A stretch of 64,000 nucleotides of DNA. Origin: DASRSS01 sp963799045. GTDB taxonomy: Bacteria > Actinomycetota > Actinomycetes > Mycobacteriales > Jatrophihabitantaceae. This document shows, in pieces, positions 21,301 to 35,216 of the stretch. Numbering within the stretch: position 1 is the first letter of the stretch; the number at the start of each line of letters is the position of its first letter. The position numbers were made by a program, and so were the translations under genes. The notes beneath the pieces were generated by a model. It had not been told where the DNA came from. It worked only from the letters and a program-made list of their open reading frames with translations, and ran no database searches. The stretch covers positions 496,001 to 560,000 of the forward strand of contig CAWCVN010000004.1 in assembly GCA_963799045.1 (NCBI GenBank). The letters run 5' to 3'.

Positions 21301-24300
21301 TGCAGCCCTGCCCGTCGACGGGATCGGTACCGGTCACGCACTACGACACCTTCGAGGACCCCTGCTACCTCGCGAACGTCACCGACGCCGGCTGCTTCGA
21401 GGCCAATCCCGACGGCCAGCTGTGCAGCCTGGACGGCTTCTCCGGCCCCGACCTGCCTGCGATGACGCGCTTCCTTCCGCGCTGCGTCGTCGGCGCCACA
21501 CCGCTGCTCGGCGGATCGGACACCGGCGCGAACTGCGCCAGCGCCACGGTGAACGCCGCCGGCTGCTTCGGCAACCTCGACGTCGGCGGCTACGGGCTGG
21601 GCACCCCGTTCTGCACCTTCCACCCCATCGACTTCGTCGGCGTGGCCTGGTTGCCGTCTTGCCCGAAGGTCGGCTCGACCGCGGTCGCCGGATTCCAGAG
21701 CACCAGCGACGCCTGCGGCACCAAGTCCGTCGGCGATTCCACGTGCTTCCTGGAGAACACCGACGGCAACCTCTGCACCCTCGACACCGTCAGCCGCACC
21801 GCCGGCGGACTGTTCGCCGGCACGCTGCCGGCGTGCACGACGGGCTCGAGCGCGCTCATCACCTCCGCGAACGAACAAGGTGGCGGCGGAACCGGCGCCG
21901 GTCCCGGCGACACCGGAGCCACCGGTGCGACCAACAGCCCGTTGGCCGGGATCGGCATCCCGGCCGGCTTCACCGCGATGGCCGGCTTCGCGCTGCCGCA
22001 GAGCATGAAGGACTTCATGTCGGGCACGCTGGGCCTACCGGCGCCGATCGTCGATTCCGACCTCGTCGTCCAGGTGAATCTCGGCGGCACGCCGGTGATC
22101 AAGGCGACCCTCACCGCGGGTGACGGCGGCATCGTGCTGTTGCACAACGACAGCACCGGCATGAAGCTGACGCTGCAGTCGATCTCGCTGACGATCAGCC
22201 TCGGCGGCAGTTTCGGCCTCGCCGCGCAGGGCGGCTTGGATCTGCCCAAGCCGGACGCCACCGGCCCGGCCGACGTCGCGCACCTGACCGTCACCGCTGC
22301 GGTCAGCATCCAGGTGGCCGGCATCCCGTCGATCACGATCTCGCTGAGCAAGACCGGCGACACGTGGGACAACGCCTTTGGTGTGAGCGGCCTCGATCTC
22401 GGCGACCTGGCGATCCAGGGTGGCATCACCTTCACCACCCCGCCGACGCCCAGCATCGGCTTCGGCGCGACGATCGTCAGCCTCCCCGAGGCCTGGCGCA
22501 AACCGCTCGGCATCCAGGACAACGCCGACGGCTCGATGGAGCCGATCACCTTCGTGCTCAACATCTCCGCGGCGAACCCGATCCTGCAGATCAGTCTCGG
22601 CGTGCCGGACGGGCACACCTTCCTCGAGCCGATGCAGCCGATCGCCTCGATCCTGCCGCTGAGCGATGCCACGAAGCAGACGCTCTCGCAGGTGCTAGAG
22701 GTTGACGATGCCAGCCTGATAATCGCACCTTACGGCGGCTCGGTCGGCCCGTTCACCTACCCGCCGGGATTCCACGTCCAGTTCGACGCGACGATGCTCG
22801 GCGTGAACGTCGCCGTGAAGGCCGACGTCGGCATCTCGCCACCGGCCATCGACGCGCACGTGGACGTGGGGGCCTTCGCCTTCGGCGGCCTGAGCATGGA
22901 CCAGACCACCCTGGACCTGTCGATCACTCCGACCGCCGGCTTGTCCGCGCACTTCTCCGGAGGGCTGTCCATCGGCGGCGCCAGCACGACCGCGACCCTG
23001 GACGCCAAGGCGAGCCTGACCGGCGGACTGACCCTGGATTTCTCCACGCAACTGAGTCATGTCGGCTACGGCAGCACGCTGTCGCTGGACAACCTCGCGC
23101 TGTTCGCGCACGGCTCGTTCACCTCGTTCAGACAGGTGCCGACCGTGACGTTCGGCATGACGTCCACAGCGCACGTGCTCGGCGCCGCGATGACCGTCTA
23201 CGGCGACGTCCAGCTCACCGTGTCCGGAATCGTGGGCTTCGATCTGGTCGCGGCTCCGCACCCGGTGACGGTCGCCGGCTTGTTCCACCTCGGCGGCACG
23301 GGCTGCAATGCCTCCGCGCTGGTCGGGCTGCCCGACGTGCCGACCCTGCCTACCGACGGCCCGTGCTTCCAGCTCGGGTATCACCCGTTGACCGGTGGCC
23401 CGGTGCCGACGATCGACATCAACGCCTCGATCAACACGGCAGCGGGTATCAAGGTGAGCGCCGCGCTGACGCTCGACAACACCGGCCTGGCTGCGAGTGG
23501 CAGCGTGCAGCTCGGTCCGTTCGCGACCGCGTCGGTGTCCGGATACCTGTACTTCGGCACCGGGCTCGCCGGGGTCAAGGCCTGCGACGAGTCGTCCGTG
23601 CTGAACCCGAGCGCGCCCTGCCACCAGGTGCAGGTGCAGCAGGGCGACTTCGTGTTCAGCTCAGCGGTGTCCAGCTCGGTGAGCCTGGTCGGGATGTCGG
23701 CCAATCTGTTCGCCGGCGTCGGGCATCTGGGCAGTCACGACTGGGTGGTCGGCCGGGTCGGTGTGACCGCGTTCAACACGTCCGCGTCGCCGATCCACGC
23801 CAGCGCGCAGCTGTCCGGATCGTTCTCGCGCAACAACGCCGGCTTCCACTTCGACATCAGCGGAACCGGGTCGGTGACGCTGGGCGGGACCGTCAGCTCC
23901 AACGGACACCTGGTGGGCGGCTACTCGCTGGCCAGCACCACGTTCGAGATCAGCAGCGGCGGCTGCAACACGCTGTCGATCCCGGGCCTCACCCAGCTGT
24001 CCGGCGCCGACGTCTCCGGCTGCTTCGGCTTCCGCGGCACGCTCGGCCAGCTCGGATCGCTGCCGTCGGTGCAGGTGTCCGGAGTCGTCGCGATGGTCAG
24101 CGGGGTGCTGCGGTTCCAGTTCGCGGGCAGCGCCGACGTGTCGATCGCCGGGTTCGACCTGGCGGGCGCGTCGATCGTCGTCGCGAACATGTCCGGGCCG
24201 GTCTCGGTGACCATCTCGGCGCACACCGGCCTCGGCGGCATCGTGTCGGTGAACAGCAGCGCCACCGTTTCGAGCAACGGTGAGTTCTGCCTGCAGGGCA

Positions 24301-24779
24301 CCGCGACGCTGGTGGGCGGCAGCGGCCTGTTCGGCAGCACCGGCGGCGCCGAGGTCGGAAACTGCGGCTGGTCGAGTCCCAGTGTGAAGGTGTGGTTCTC
24401 CGCCTACGGCTTCTCGATCAGCGGTTTCATCGCCCCCGGCTCGTTCGCGCTGACCACCAGCATCCACGAGGGCGGGCAGGTGTCCGGCACGTGGCTGGGG
24501 ATCGACGTCAGCGCCTGGGCCGAGTTCAACGTCGACCTCGGGATCTACTACAACTACCACCCCGTGTACCCGCAGGGACTCACGCTCAACGGCCTCAGCC
24601 TCCGCGCCGATGGCAGCGTCGGTGTCTCGGCCTGCAAGGGCATCTGCATCGGGCTGTCCGCGGACGTGTCCGTCCAGTACAACCCGGGCTTGCAGGTCTG
24701 TGCCGGTGCGTCGCTGTTCACCATCGGTTTCGAGTTCTGCTGGAGCACCAGCAACGGTCTGCAGGTGGTGAAGCCGTGA
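9394..24779 (+). CDS. Giant secreted multidomain surface protein (about 5,130 residues), interrupted by one frameshift
   Basis: Two long frames (9394 to about 11840, then about 11830 to 24779) belong together. Just before the break the first frame encodes a DVLANDRG module, and the second frame completes it (AAATNAWGCSQASVQV), so a single base is missing near 11828-11840. Order: long basic N-region and signal peptide ending about 9650 (VVAALVAGMCALPQAVPNAAGA); seven FG-GAP/VCBS calcium-type repeats (DxNxDGHxD, 9700-10700); two tandem copies of a TolB-like propeller plus a DVLAND cadherin-like module (10735-13150); DUF11/CARDB-like and Big_3-like Ig repeats (13150-17000); PKD/Ig-like region to 18800; beta-rich repeats; Gly/Ser linker (20290-20450); eight 4-Cys modules (20500-21836); a 900-residue beta-strand-rich C-terminal domain. 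ATG 9394 follows GGGAGAGGG. It overlaps the anchored protein gene by GTGA. An adhesin or matrix role is inferred. Confidence 0.85.
20500..21836 (+). repeat. Eight tandem four-cysteine modules inside the giant protein
   Basis: Four pairs of alternating A and B modules. A: Cys, about nine residues, CFG, about ten to fifteen residues, C(T/A)(Y/F), then a DFxGVAxLPxC ending. B: DxC, about nine residues, CF, then NPDGxLCT(I/L)D and a LPxC ending. Each module is about 40-47 residues. The arrangement suggests two disulfides per module. I do not recognise it as a named domain. Confidence 0.8.
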
Positions 24780-27700
24780 AAGCCCTGATCCGGAGGCTCC
24801 GCCACGCCCCGCGCCTGATCCGTGGCGGACTGGTCGTGGCCGTCGTCGCCGGGCTGGCTGTCGTGCTCACCTCGACCGGCGCCGCGGCGGCGCTCGTGCA
24901 CTCGCTGGTCGGGGGCACGACGCCGCCGGCCAACGACGACCTCGCCGCGGCAACGGTCGTGGACCCGTCGGCCGTCTCCTTCGACGGGACGACGAGCGGT
25001 GCGAGTGTCGAGACCGGCGAGAACGACGCCGCCGCCGGCGACGCCACCGTCTGGTACCGCTTCACGCCGGCGGCTTCCGGCACCGTCTTGCTGTCCGCGA
25101 GCACCGCCGACCCGCCCACGCCACGCGTCTACACCGGCGATGGCTACCCGCTGACCCGCGTGGACTCCGACGCCGCGGCCGGCGCGGTGAGCTTCGACGC
25201 GGTCGCCGGCACCGCGTATCTCATCCAGGTCGACGCAGCGGCGAACGCCGGGGCGTTCGACTTCAGCCTCATCCAGCCCGCGGCGGGAGGCCCGGCCAAC
25301 GACGACCTGAGCGGGGCGATCTCGCTCAACGAAGCCGTCAACGGCCTCGGCGGCTCGTCCGGCTCGCTGGCGAGCGGGTCGACGAGCGGTGCGACGACCG
25401 AGACCGGCGAACCCTCCGGAGCCAGCGCGACGGTGTGGTACTCGTGGACCGTGCCGAACGACGGCGCGACGCTGGCGCTCACCGTCGACGGCGGTCACAC
25501 GCTCGGTGCCTTCACCGGCACGGACGTCGCCAAGCTGAACACCGTCACCGCGGACACGGCCGGCGGCGTCACGCTGTCCGGCTCGTCGGGCGAAGTGCTC
25601 TACGTCCGGGTCGGGGGCGCCGGCGCCGACTTCACGCTCTCCGGTGCGCCCAGCGGAGTGACCAAGCCCGACAGCACGCCGCCGACCGTGGACTGCACGC
25701 CACCGAGCGGCTGGACCGACCGGGTCGGCGTGCCGTGCACGGCAGGCGACGACGGCAGCGGCCTGGCACACGCGGCCGACGCGTCGTTCACCCTCGCCGC
25801 GAACGTCCCGGACGGCACGAGCAGCGCCACCGCGGCGACCGGCACCAGGCAGGTTTGTGACCTCGCGGGCAACTGCGTCACCGCCGGGCCGGTCACCGGC
25901 CTGAAGATCGACCGCCGGCCGCCGTCGGTCCGCTGCGCCGCCGCGGCGCCGAACTGGATCGGTGCGCAGGCGTCCGTCGACTGCTCGGCCATCGACGACG
26001 GCAGCGGGCTCGCCGATGCGGCGGACGCGTCGTTCGTCCTGCGCACCACCGTCGCGCCCGGCAGCGCGACACCCAGTGCCGCGTTCGGCACCCACGCCGA
26101 CGTCTGCGACGCCGTCGGCAACTGCGCCCCGGTGCCGCAGCCGAACGCGGCGAAGGTCGACCTGGCACCGCCGGTGGTCCACTGCTCGGCCGCGCCCGCA
26201 GGCTGGCACGCCGCGGAGACCTCGCTCGAGTGCACGGCTGCCGACACCGGCAGCGGGCTGGCCGATCCCGGGCGGTCGACGTTCACCCTGAGCACTTCCG
26301 TCGGCGACGGCGGCAGCGACCCTGCCGCCCAGACCGCGAGCCTGACCGTCTGCGACCAGGTGGGCAACTGCGCGGGCGCGGGCCCGCTCGACGGTGGTTC
26401 GGTCGACCGGGCGGCGCCGGTGGTGCGATGCAGCCCGCCGAGCGGCTGGCAGGCCGGGCATACGGCGAGCGTGCCGTGCACGGCGGCCGACGACGGCTCC
26501 GGGCTGGCTGACTCCGGCGACGCCTCGTTCGACCTGACGGCCTCGATCGCGGCCGGCCACCAGTCGCTCACCGCGAGCACCGGAACCCGGAAGGTGTGCG
26601 ACGCGGCCGGCAACTGCGCCACGGCCGGCCCGTTCACCGTTCCGCTGGACGACAAGCCGCCGGCGATCACCTGCCAGGACACCCCGGCCGCCTGGCAGGA
26701 CGGCGCGATCGACGTGCAGTGCACCGCCGAGGACGGTGACGGCTCCGGAGTCGGCGCCGCCGACTCCGCCTTCACCCTCCGCGGTGACGTCGCCAACGGG
26801 ACCGCGTCCGACGCGGTGGCCATAGCGGGCCGGCGGATCTGCGATGCCGCGGGAAACTGCGCCGAGACCCCCGATCGGGCAGACGGGAAGGTCGACCGGG
26901 TCACCCCGCAGGTCGTGTGTGACCTTCCCGGCGGCACGCACCACGCCGAGGTCACCGTCACCTGCACCGCGAGCGACGTGGGCAGCGGCCTCGCCGACCC
27001 CGCGCACGCCACGTTCACGCTGCGCACCTCGGTCGGCGCCGGCAACCACGACGGCTCCGCGTACACCGACACCCGCACCGTCTGTGACCAGTCCGGCAAC
27101 TGCACCGTGGCCGGCCCGGTCGGGCCCTTCGACGTCGACCGGAGCTCGCCGCCGCCCGGCGGTCCGCCGCAGCTGTCCGCACCGAGCATCGTGCACGTGC
27201 TCAGCGCCCGCCCGAAGACCGCAGCCGGCGTCAACGCCGGCGGCGCGGGGGCGGTGCCGGTGCCCTTCGACCTGCCGTCCGCGACGGCCTCGGCCGGGCT
27301 CACGGTGCGGACCGGGTGCAACCCCGAGCCGAACGGCCTGTTCCCGCTCGGCCGGACACTGGTCGTCTGTGCGGCCACCGACGACGCGGACCGGACGAGC
27401 ACGCTGAGCTTCCCGGTGCAGGTGGCGCTGGCACCCGACCTGGCCCCGAGGACCGCATATCGCATCGGCGGCCGGGCGGACGCGCGCGGGCGCGGCTTCG
27501 CCAGCGGCACGGTGGCCCGGATCGAGCTGGACGGCAGCGTGCTGGGGGCGGTGCGCGCGGCCGGCAACGGCGTCGTGGGCGTGGCCTTCACCGTCCCGGC
27601 CGGTACCACTCCGGGCGCCCACACCCTGGTGCTGCGCGGAGTGGCGCCGGACGGCCAGCCGCAGCTTGTCGTCGCGCCGATCACGCTGACGAACGACACC

Positions 27701-28246
27701 CAGCCGCTTGCGGTCGCGCGCCCGACGGGGGGGACGGCCCGGTCGTCACCGCCGGGCGGATCGACCCCCACGCCGCCGCCGGTGACGACCACGCTCCCGC
27801 CCGCCCCGCCGACGCCCCACTCGAGCTCGCCCGCTCCGGCAACTTCCGGCGGTTCCGGCCGATCGACCGGCGGCCGGACCCGCGGCGCGCACCCCACGGC
27901 CGGCGGCACCTCGGGTGGCGACCAGGGCGTCGGCGGGCGGAGCGGCGGCGGGCGGAGCGGCGGCGGGCGGAGCGGCGGCGGGCGGAGCGGCGGCACGGCA
28001 CCCACCGGGGCACCCGGGACCTCGCCCGGGCGCCGGGCGCCGACGGGCGGCGCGGCCAGCACGCCGCCGGCGCCGCAGCAGACCTTCGGTGGCGGCCCGC
28101 AGCACCCGCCCGCGCCGCGGGCCCGCAGTCACTCCGGCCCAGGCGGCGGTGCGGGCCGGCTCGCCTGGCTGCTCGGCGGGCTGGCGGTTCTGGTCGTCCT
28201 CGGTGGCGGCGGGCTCGTGCTTGTCCGCGCCCGCGCCCGCGCTTGA
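24776..28246 (+). CDS. Membrane-anchored, Ig-repeat surface protein, 1156 residues
   Basis: GTG 24776 overlaps the stop of the giant gene (GTGA), so the two are translationally coupled. The protein has an N-terminal signal sequence (RGGLVVAVVAGLAVVLTSTGAAAA), then two copies of a PANDDL-type domain (PPANDDLAAA, GPANDDLSGA) of about 125 residues. These resemble pre-peptidase C-terminal or lectin-like beta domains. Six tandem Ig-like repeats follow (25680-27150), each with a VxC start, CTAxDxGSGLAD and a VCDxxGNC end. A further beta domain and a Pro/Gly-rich stalk with four GRSGG repeats (27931-27990) follow, then a C-terminal membrane helix (LAWLLGGLAVLVVLGGGGLVLV) and a short Arg tail. There is no LPxTG, so it is held by the helix rather than by sortase. 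It probably works with the giant protein as its cell-side partner or anchor. Confidence 0.85.
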   Translation: MKALIRRLRHAPRLIRGGLVVAVVAGLAVVLTSTGAAAALVHSLVGGTTPPANDDLAAATVVDPSAVSFDGTTSGASVETGENDAAAGDATVWYRFTPAASGTVLLSASTADPPTPRVYTGDGYPLTRVDSDAAAGAVSFDAVAGTAYLIQVDAAANAGAFDFSLIQPAAGGPANDDLSGAISLNEAVNGLGGSSGSLASGSTSGATTETGEPSGASATVWYSWTVPNDGATLALTVDGGHTLGAFTGTDVAKLNTVTADTAGGVTLSGSSGEVLYVRVGGAGADFTLSGAPSGVTKPDSTPPTVDCTPPSGWTDRVGVPCTAGDDGSGLAHAADASFTLAANVPDGTSSATAATGTRQVCDLAGNCVTAGPVTGLKIDRRPPSVRCAAAAPNWIGAQASVDCSAIDDGSGLADAADASFVLRTTVAPGSATPSAAFGTHADVCDAVGNCAPVPQPNAAKVDLAPPVVHCSAAPAGWHAAETSLECTAADTGSGLADPGRSTFTLSTSVGDGGSDPAAQTASLTVCDQVGNCAGAGPLDGGSVDRAAPVVRCSPPSGWQAGHTASVPCTAADDGSGLADSGDASFDLTASIAAGHQSLTASTGTRKVCDAAGNCATAGPFTVPLDDKPPAITCQDTPAAWQDGAIDVQCTAEDGDGSGVGAADSAFTLRGDVANGTASDAVAIAGRRICDAAGNCAETPDRADGKVDRVTPQVVCDLPGGTHHAEVTVTCTASDVGSGLADPAHATFTLRTSVGAGNHDGSAYTDTRTVCDQSGNCTVAGPVGPFDVDRSSPPPGGPPQLSAPSIVHVLSARPKTAAGVNAGGAGAVPVPFDLPSATASAGLTVRTGCNPEPNGLFPLGRTLVVCAATDDADRTSTLSFPVQVALAPDLAPRTAYRIGGRADARGRGFASGTVARIELDGSVLGAVRAAGNGVVGVAFTVPAGTTPGAHTLVLRGVAPDGQPQLVVAPITLTNDTQPLAVARPTGGTARSSPPGGSTPTPPPVTTTLPPAPPTPHSSSPAPATSGGSGRSTGGRTRGAHPTAGGTSGGDQGVGGRSGGGRSGGGRSGGGRSGGTAPTGAPGTSPGRRAPTGGAASTPPAPQQTFGGGPQHPPAPRARSHSGPGGGAGRLAWLLGGLAVLVVLGGGGLVLVRARARA
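27931..27990 (+). repeat. Four perfect 15-bp tandem repeats
   Basis: The unit CGGCGGGCGGAGCGG occurs four times and encodes GRSGG in the stalk just before the C-terminal anchor. Copy number may vary between strains because units are identical and in frame. Confidence 0.85.
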
Positions 28247-28265
28247 TCGTTTTTCCCGTCGCCAC

Positions 28266-28284
28266 CCCCGCGTGTGGCGCGGGG
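28266..28284 (+). terminator. GC-rich hairpin after the surface-protein operon
   Basis: CCCCGCG (28266-28272) and CGCGGGG (28278-28284) form a perfect 7-bp stem with a 5-nt loop, 20 bp after the stop codon. There is no U-tract, as is common in high-GC actinomycetes. Confidence 0.6.
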
Positions 28285-28330
28285 ATTCATCGCCTGGTGA
28301 GCTGCACCACAGTGAGTGCATTGCAGGGAA

Positions 28331-28351
28331 GTTGAGCGAGAGCGACTCAGT
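28331..28351. promoter_or_regulatory. HAIR-like operator for HspR
   Basis: GTTGAGC, seven bases, ACTCAGT matches the HspR operator CTTGAGT-N7-ACTCAAG with the inner TTGAG/ACTCA halves conserved. It sits immediately upstream of the dnaK promoter, and hspR is the fourth gene of this operon, so autorepression released by heat is expected. Confidence 0.75.
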
Positions 28352-28355
28352 TCTT

Positions 28356-28385
28356 TTGACATACAGGCGCGCGGCACGGCATCAT
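28356..28385 (+). promoter_or_regulatory. dnaK operon promoter
   Basis: A perfect TTGACA (28356-28361) is followed 18 bp later by CATCAT (28380-28385). The predicted start lies about 55 nt before the dnaK ATG. The HAIR-like site ends five bases upstream of the -35 box, so HspR would block RNA polymerase. Confidence 0.65.
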
Positions 28386-28446
28386 CGACACCGCGCACCA
28401 CAGACCTGAACACCCGAAATATCGGCAACATCAGAGGAGATTCCCC

Positions 28447-30318
<1,872 letters not shown>

Positions 30319-30326
<8 letters not shown>

Positions 30327-31013
30327 CGCGCCCCGTCCCGAAGAGCCGGTGGTGATCCGCGACAAGCGCAAGATCGACCCGGTCACCGGACAGGTGCGCG
30401 CCAGCGCCGCCGGTGGCACCGCTGAGCCGGCAACCCGGCCGGCGGCGCCACCGGTGCCGAGCCGGTGGTCGAGGCCGAGCAGGTGCCGATGGTCGAGGCC
30501 GCACTGCTGGACGAACGCACCGCCGACCTGCAGCGCCTGCAGGCCGAGTACGCCAACTACCGCAAGCGCGCCGAGCGCGACCGGCTGGCCGCGGGCGACC
30601 TCGCCATCGGCCGCGTGCTGACCGACCTGCTGCCGGTGCTCGACGACATCGATCGGGCCCGCCAGCACGGTGATCTGACCGGCGGGCTCAAGGCAATCGC
30701 CGAGCAGCTCGAGCTCGCGTTCGGCAAGTACGGCCTCGAGTCCTTCGGTGAACAGGGCGACGCGTTCGACCCGACGGTCCACGAGGCGGTGCTGCACGAC
30801 GAGAGTGACGAGGTCGACGTCGCGACCTGCACGACGGTCATGCGCAAGGGCTACAAGCACGGCGAGCGCCTGCTGCGCCCGGCGATGGTCGGCGTGACCG
30901 ACCCGGGCGCTCCGCCCGGGCTGGCCGGGCCGAGCGAGACCGGCGAGACCGGCGAGACCGGCGAGCAGACACCGATGGGCGACGAACCCGCGGACAACGA
31001 AGCGGACCAGTAA
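30319..31013 (+). CDS. grpE: Nucleotide exchange factor GrpE, with one frame break
   Basis: GrpE releases ADP from DnaK. TTG 30319 is chosen because it begins MTDAPRPEEP and leads into VVIRDKRKIDPVTG, the N-terminal segment conserved in actinobacterial GrpE; it overlaps the dnaK stop. A frame break lies in the G+C-rich stretch 30420-30460. After it the other frame carries the coiled-coil (LQRLQAEYANYRKRAERD), the four-helix region (LTDLLPVLDDIDRA) and the beta-domain (VHEAVLHDES, then VMRKGYKHGERLLRPAMV). The C-terminal tail has an ETGETGETGE triplet. The joined length is about 230 residues, normal for the order. Confidence 0.94.
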
Positions 31014-31033
31014 CACGAGGAGGTGACGCCCTG

Positions 31034-32180
31034 ATGGATGTCAGCAAGGACTACTACGCGGCGCTGGGCGTCACCAAGGACGCCGACACGGCGGCGATCA
31101 AGAAGGCGTACCGCAAGCTCGCGCGGGACCTGCACCCGGACAAGAACCCGGGCAACGCCGAGGCCGAGGCACGCTTCAAGGAGGTCTCCGAGGCCTACGG
31201 CGTGCTGTCGGACCCGAGCAAGCGGGCGAAGTACGACGAGGACCGCGCGATGTTCGGCCGTGGCTTCCGCCCCGGGGCCGCATACGGCCCCGGGGCCGGC
31301 CAGACCTTCGACATGTCCGACCTGTTCGGTGGCGGAGGCAGCAACCTCGGCGATCTGTTCAGCGACCTGTTCGGCGGTGCGGGCGGTGGCACCACCCGCC
31401 GGGCCGGCCCGACCCGCGGGCAGGACGTCAGCGCCGACGTCTCACTGAGCTTCGACGACGCGGTGCACGGTGTAACGCTGCCGCTGCAGATGTCGGGGCC
31501 GGGCACCTGCCGGACCTGCCAGGGCTCCGGCGCCCGGCCGGGGACCTCGACGCACCGGTGCGGCACGTGCGGCGGGACCGGTTACGTCAGCCGTAACCAG
31601 GGTGCCTTCGGGTTCAGCGAGCCGTGCCGCGAGTGCCGAGGCACCGGCACCGTCGTCGATTCGCCGTGCGCGGACTGCGGTGGCACGGGAGTCACCAACC
31701 AGACCCGCACGATCACCGTCCGGGTGCCGGCCGGCGTCCGCGACGGCGCGAAGCTGCGCATCGCGGGCAAGGGGACGCCGGGCAGCAGCGGTGGCCGGGC
31801 CGGTGACCTGTTCGTCACCGTCCACGTCGGCGCGCACCCACTGTTCGAGCCGTCGTGGCGACGACCTGGCCCTGACCGTGCCGATCACCTACCCGGAGGC
31901 AGCGCTGGGCACCACGCTGCGGGTGCCGACGCTCGACGGCGCGGTGTCGGTGAAGGTCGCGCCCGGTACGCCGTCGGGCCGCACGCTGCGCGTGCGGGGT
32001 CGGGGGGTGTCGCGGGGTGCGAAGACCGGGGACCTGCTGGTCACCGTCGAGGTCGCCGTGCCGCAGAAGCTGTCCGCCGACGAGCGCGAGGCGCTGGAGA
32101 AGTACGCAGCGACGCTCACCGGCGACCCACGCCCGAACATCACCGCGGCGCTGCGCGAACGGGAGGTGCGCCGTGCCTAG
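31034..32180 (+). CDS. dnaJ: Chaperone DnaJ (Hsp40), with one frame break
   Basis: Co-chaperone that stimulates DnaK ATP hydrolysis and delivers substrates. It has a J domain at residues 1-75 with the HPD triad (LHPDKNPG), a Gly/Phe-rich linker (FGGGGSN, FGGAGGG), four CxxCxGxG zinc-binding motifs (CRTCQGSG, CGTCGGTG, CRECRGTG, CADCGGTG) and a C-terminal substrate-binding domain. An inserted base near 31852 breaks the frame between HPLFE and RRGDDLALTV; the remainder continues to the stop at 32178-32180. ATG 31034 follows CACGAGGAGG. Joined length is about 382 residues. It overlaps hspR by eight bases. Confidence 0.95.
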
Positions 32181-32574
32181 GCCGATACCCCCGCAGGACG
32201 TCCCCGACGACGCCCCGGTGTTCGTCATCTCGGTCGCGGCCGAGCTGGCCGGGATGCACGCGCAGACGCTGCGCCAGTACGACCGTCTCGGCCTGGTCAC
32301 CCCGGGCCGGACCGGCGGTGGCGGGCGCCGGTACTCCGCCCGCGACGTGGCGCTGTTGCGCGAGGTGCAGCGCCTGTCCCAGCAGGAGGGCGTCAACCTC
32401 GCCGGCATCAAGCGGATCATCGAACTCGAGTCGCAGGTGGACGCGTTGCGGGCCAGGGTCGCGGAGCTGGCCGCGGAGCTCGACCACGCCCATGCCGAAC
32501 TGGTCCGGCGCAGCTCCGCCTCGACGGCGCTGGTCGTCTGGAGGCCGCAGCCACGCGGCGGCCGGCGTCGCTGA
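32173..32574 (+). CDS. hspR: Heat shock repressor HspR (MerR family)
   Basis: 133 residues. The N-terminal MerR-type winged helix-turn-helix begins at VFVISVAAELAGMHAQTLRQYDRLGLV, followed by the wing (GGGRRYSARDVALL) and a helical dimerisation segment. HspR represses the dnaK operon by binding HAIR sites, with DnaK as co-repressor; a HAIR-like site is present at 28331-28351. GTG 32173 overlaps the end of dnaJ. The basic C-terminal tail (PQPRGGRRR) is typical of actinobacterial HspR. Confidence 0.95.
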   Translation: MPRPIPPQDVPDDAPVFVISVAAELAGMHAQTLRQYDRLGLVTPGRTGGGGRRYSARDVALLREVQRLSQQEGVNLAGIKRIIELESQVDALRARVAELAAELDHAHAELVRRSSASTALVVWRPQPRGGRRR

Positions 32575-32633
32575 CGGCTACCCGTACACCTCATGAAATT
32601 CCCCACGCGGCAAAGATGTTGGAGCACTGAGCC

Positions 32634-35210
<2,577 letters not shown>

Positions 35211-35216
35211 CTCGGG

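Noticed and set aside
24554..27622. Open frame of 1022 codons on the minus strand
   Set aside because: It is a shadow of the Ig-repeat surface protein, whose repeats and signal peptide are clearly coded on the plus strand.
32575..32633. Separate HAIR operator in front of clpB
   Set aside because: No TTGAG/ACTCA pair is present; clpB is more likely read from the dnaK promoter.
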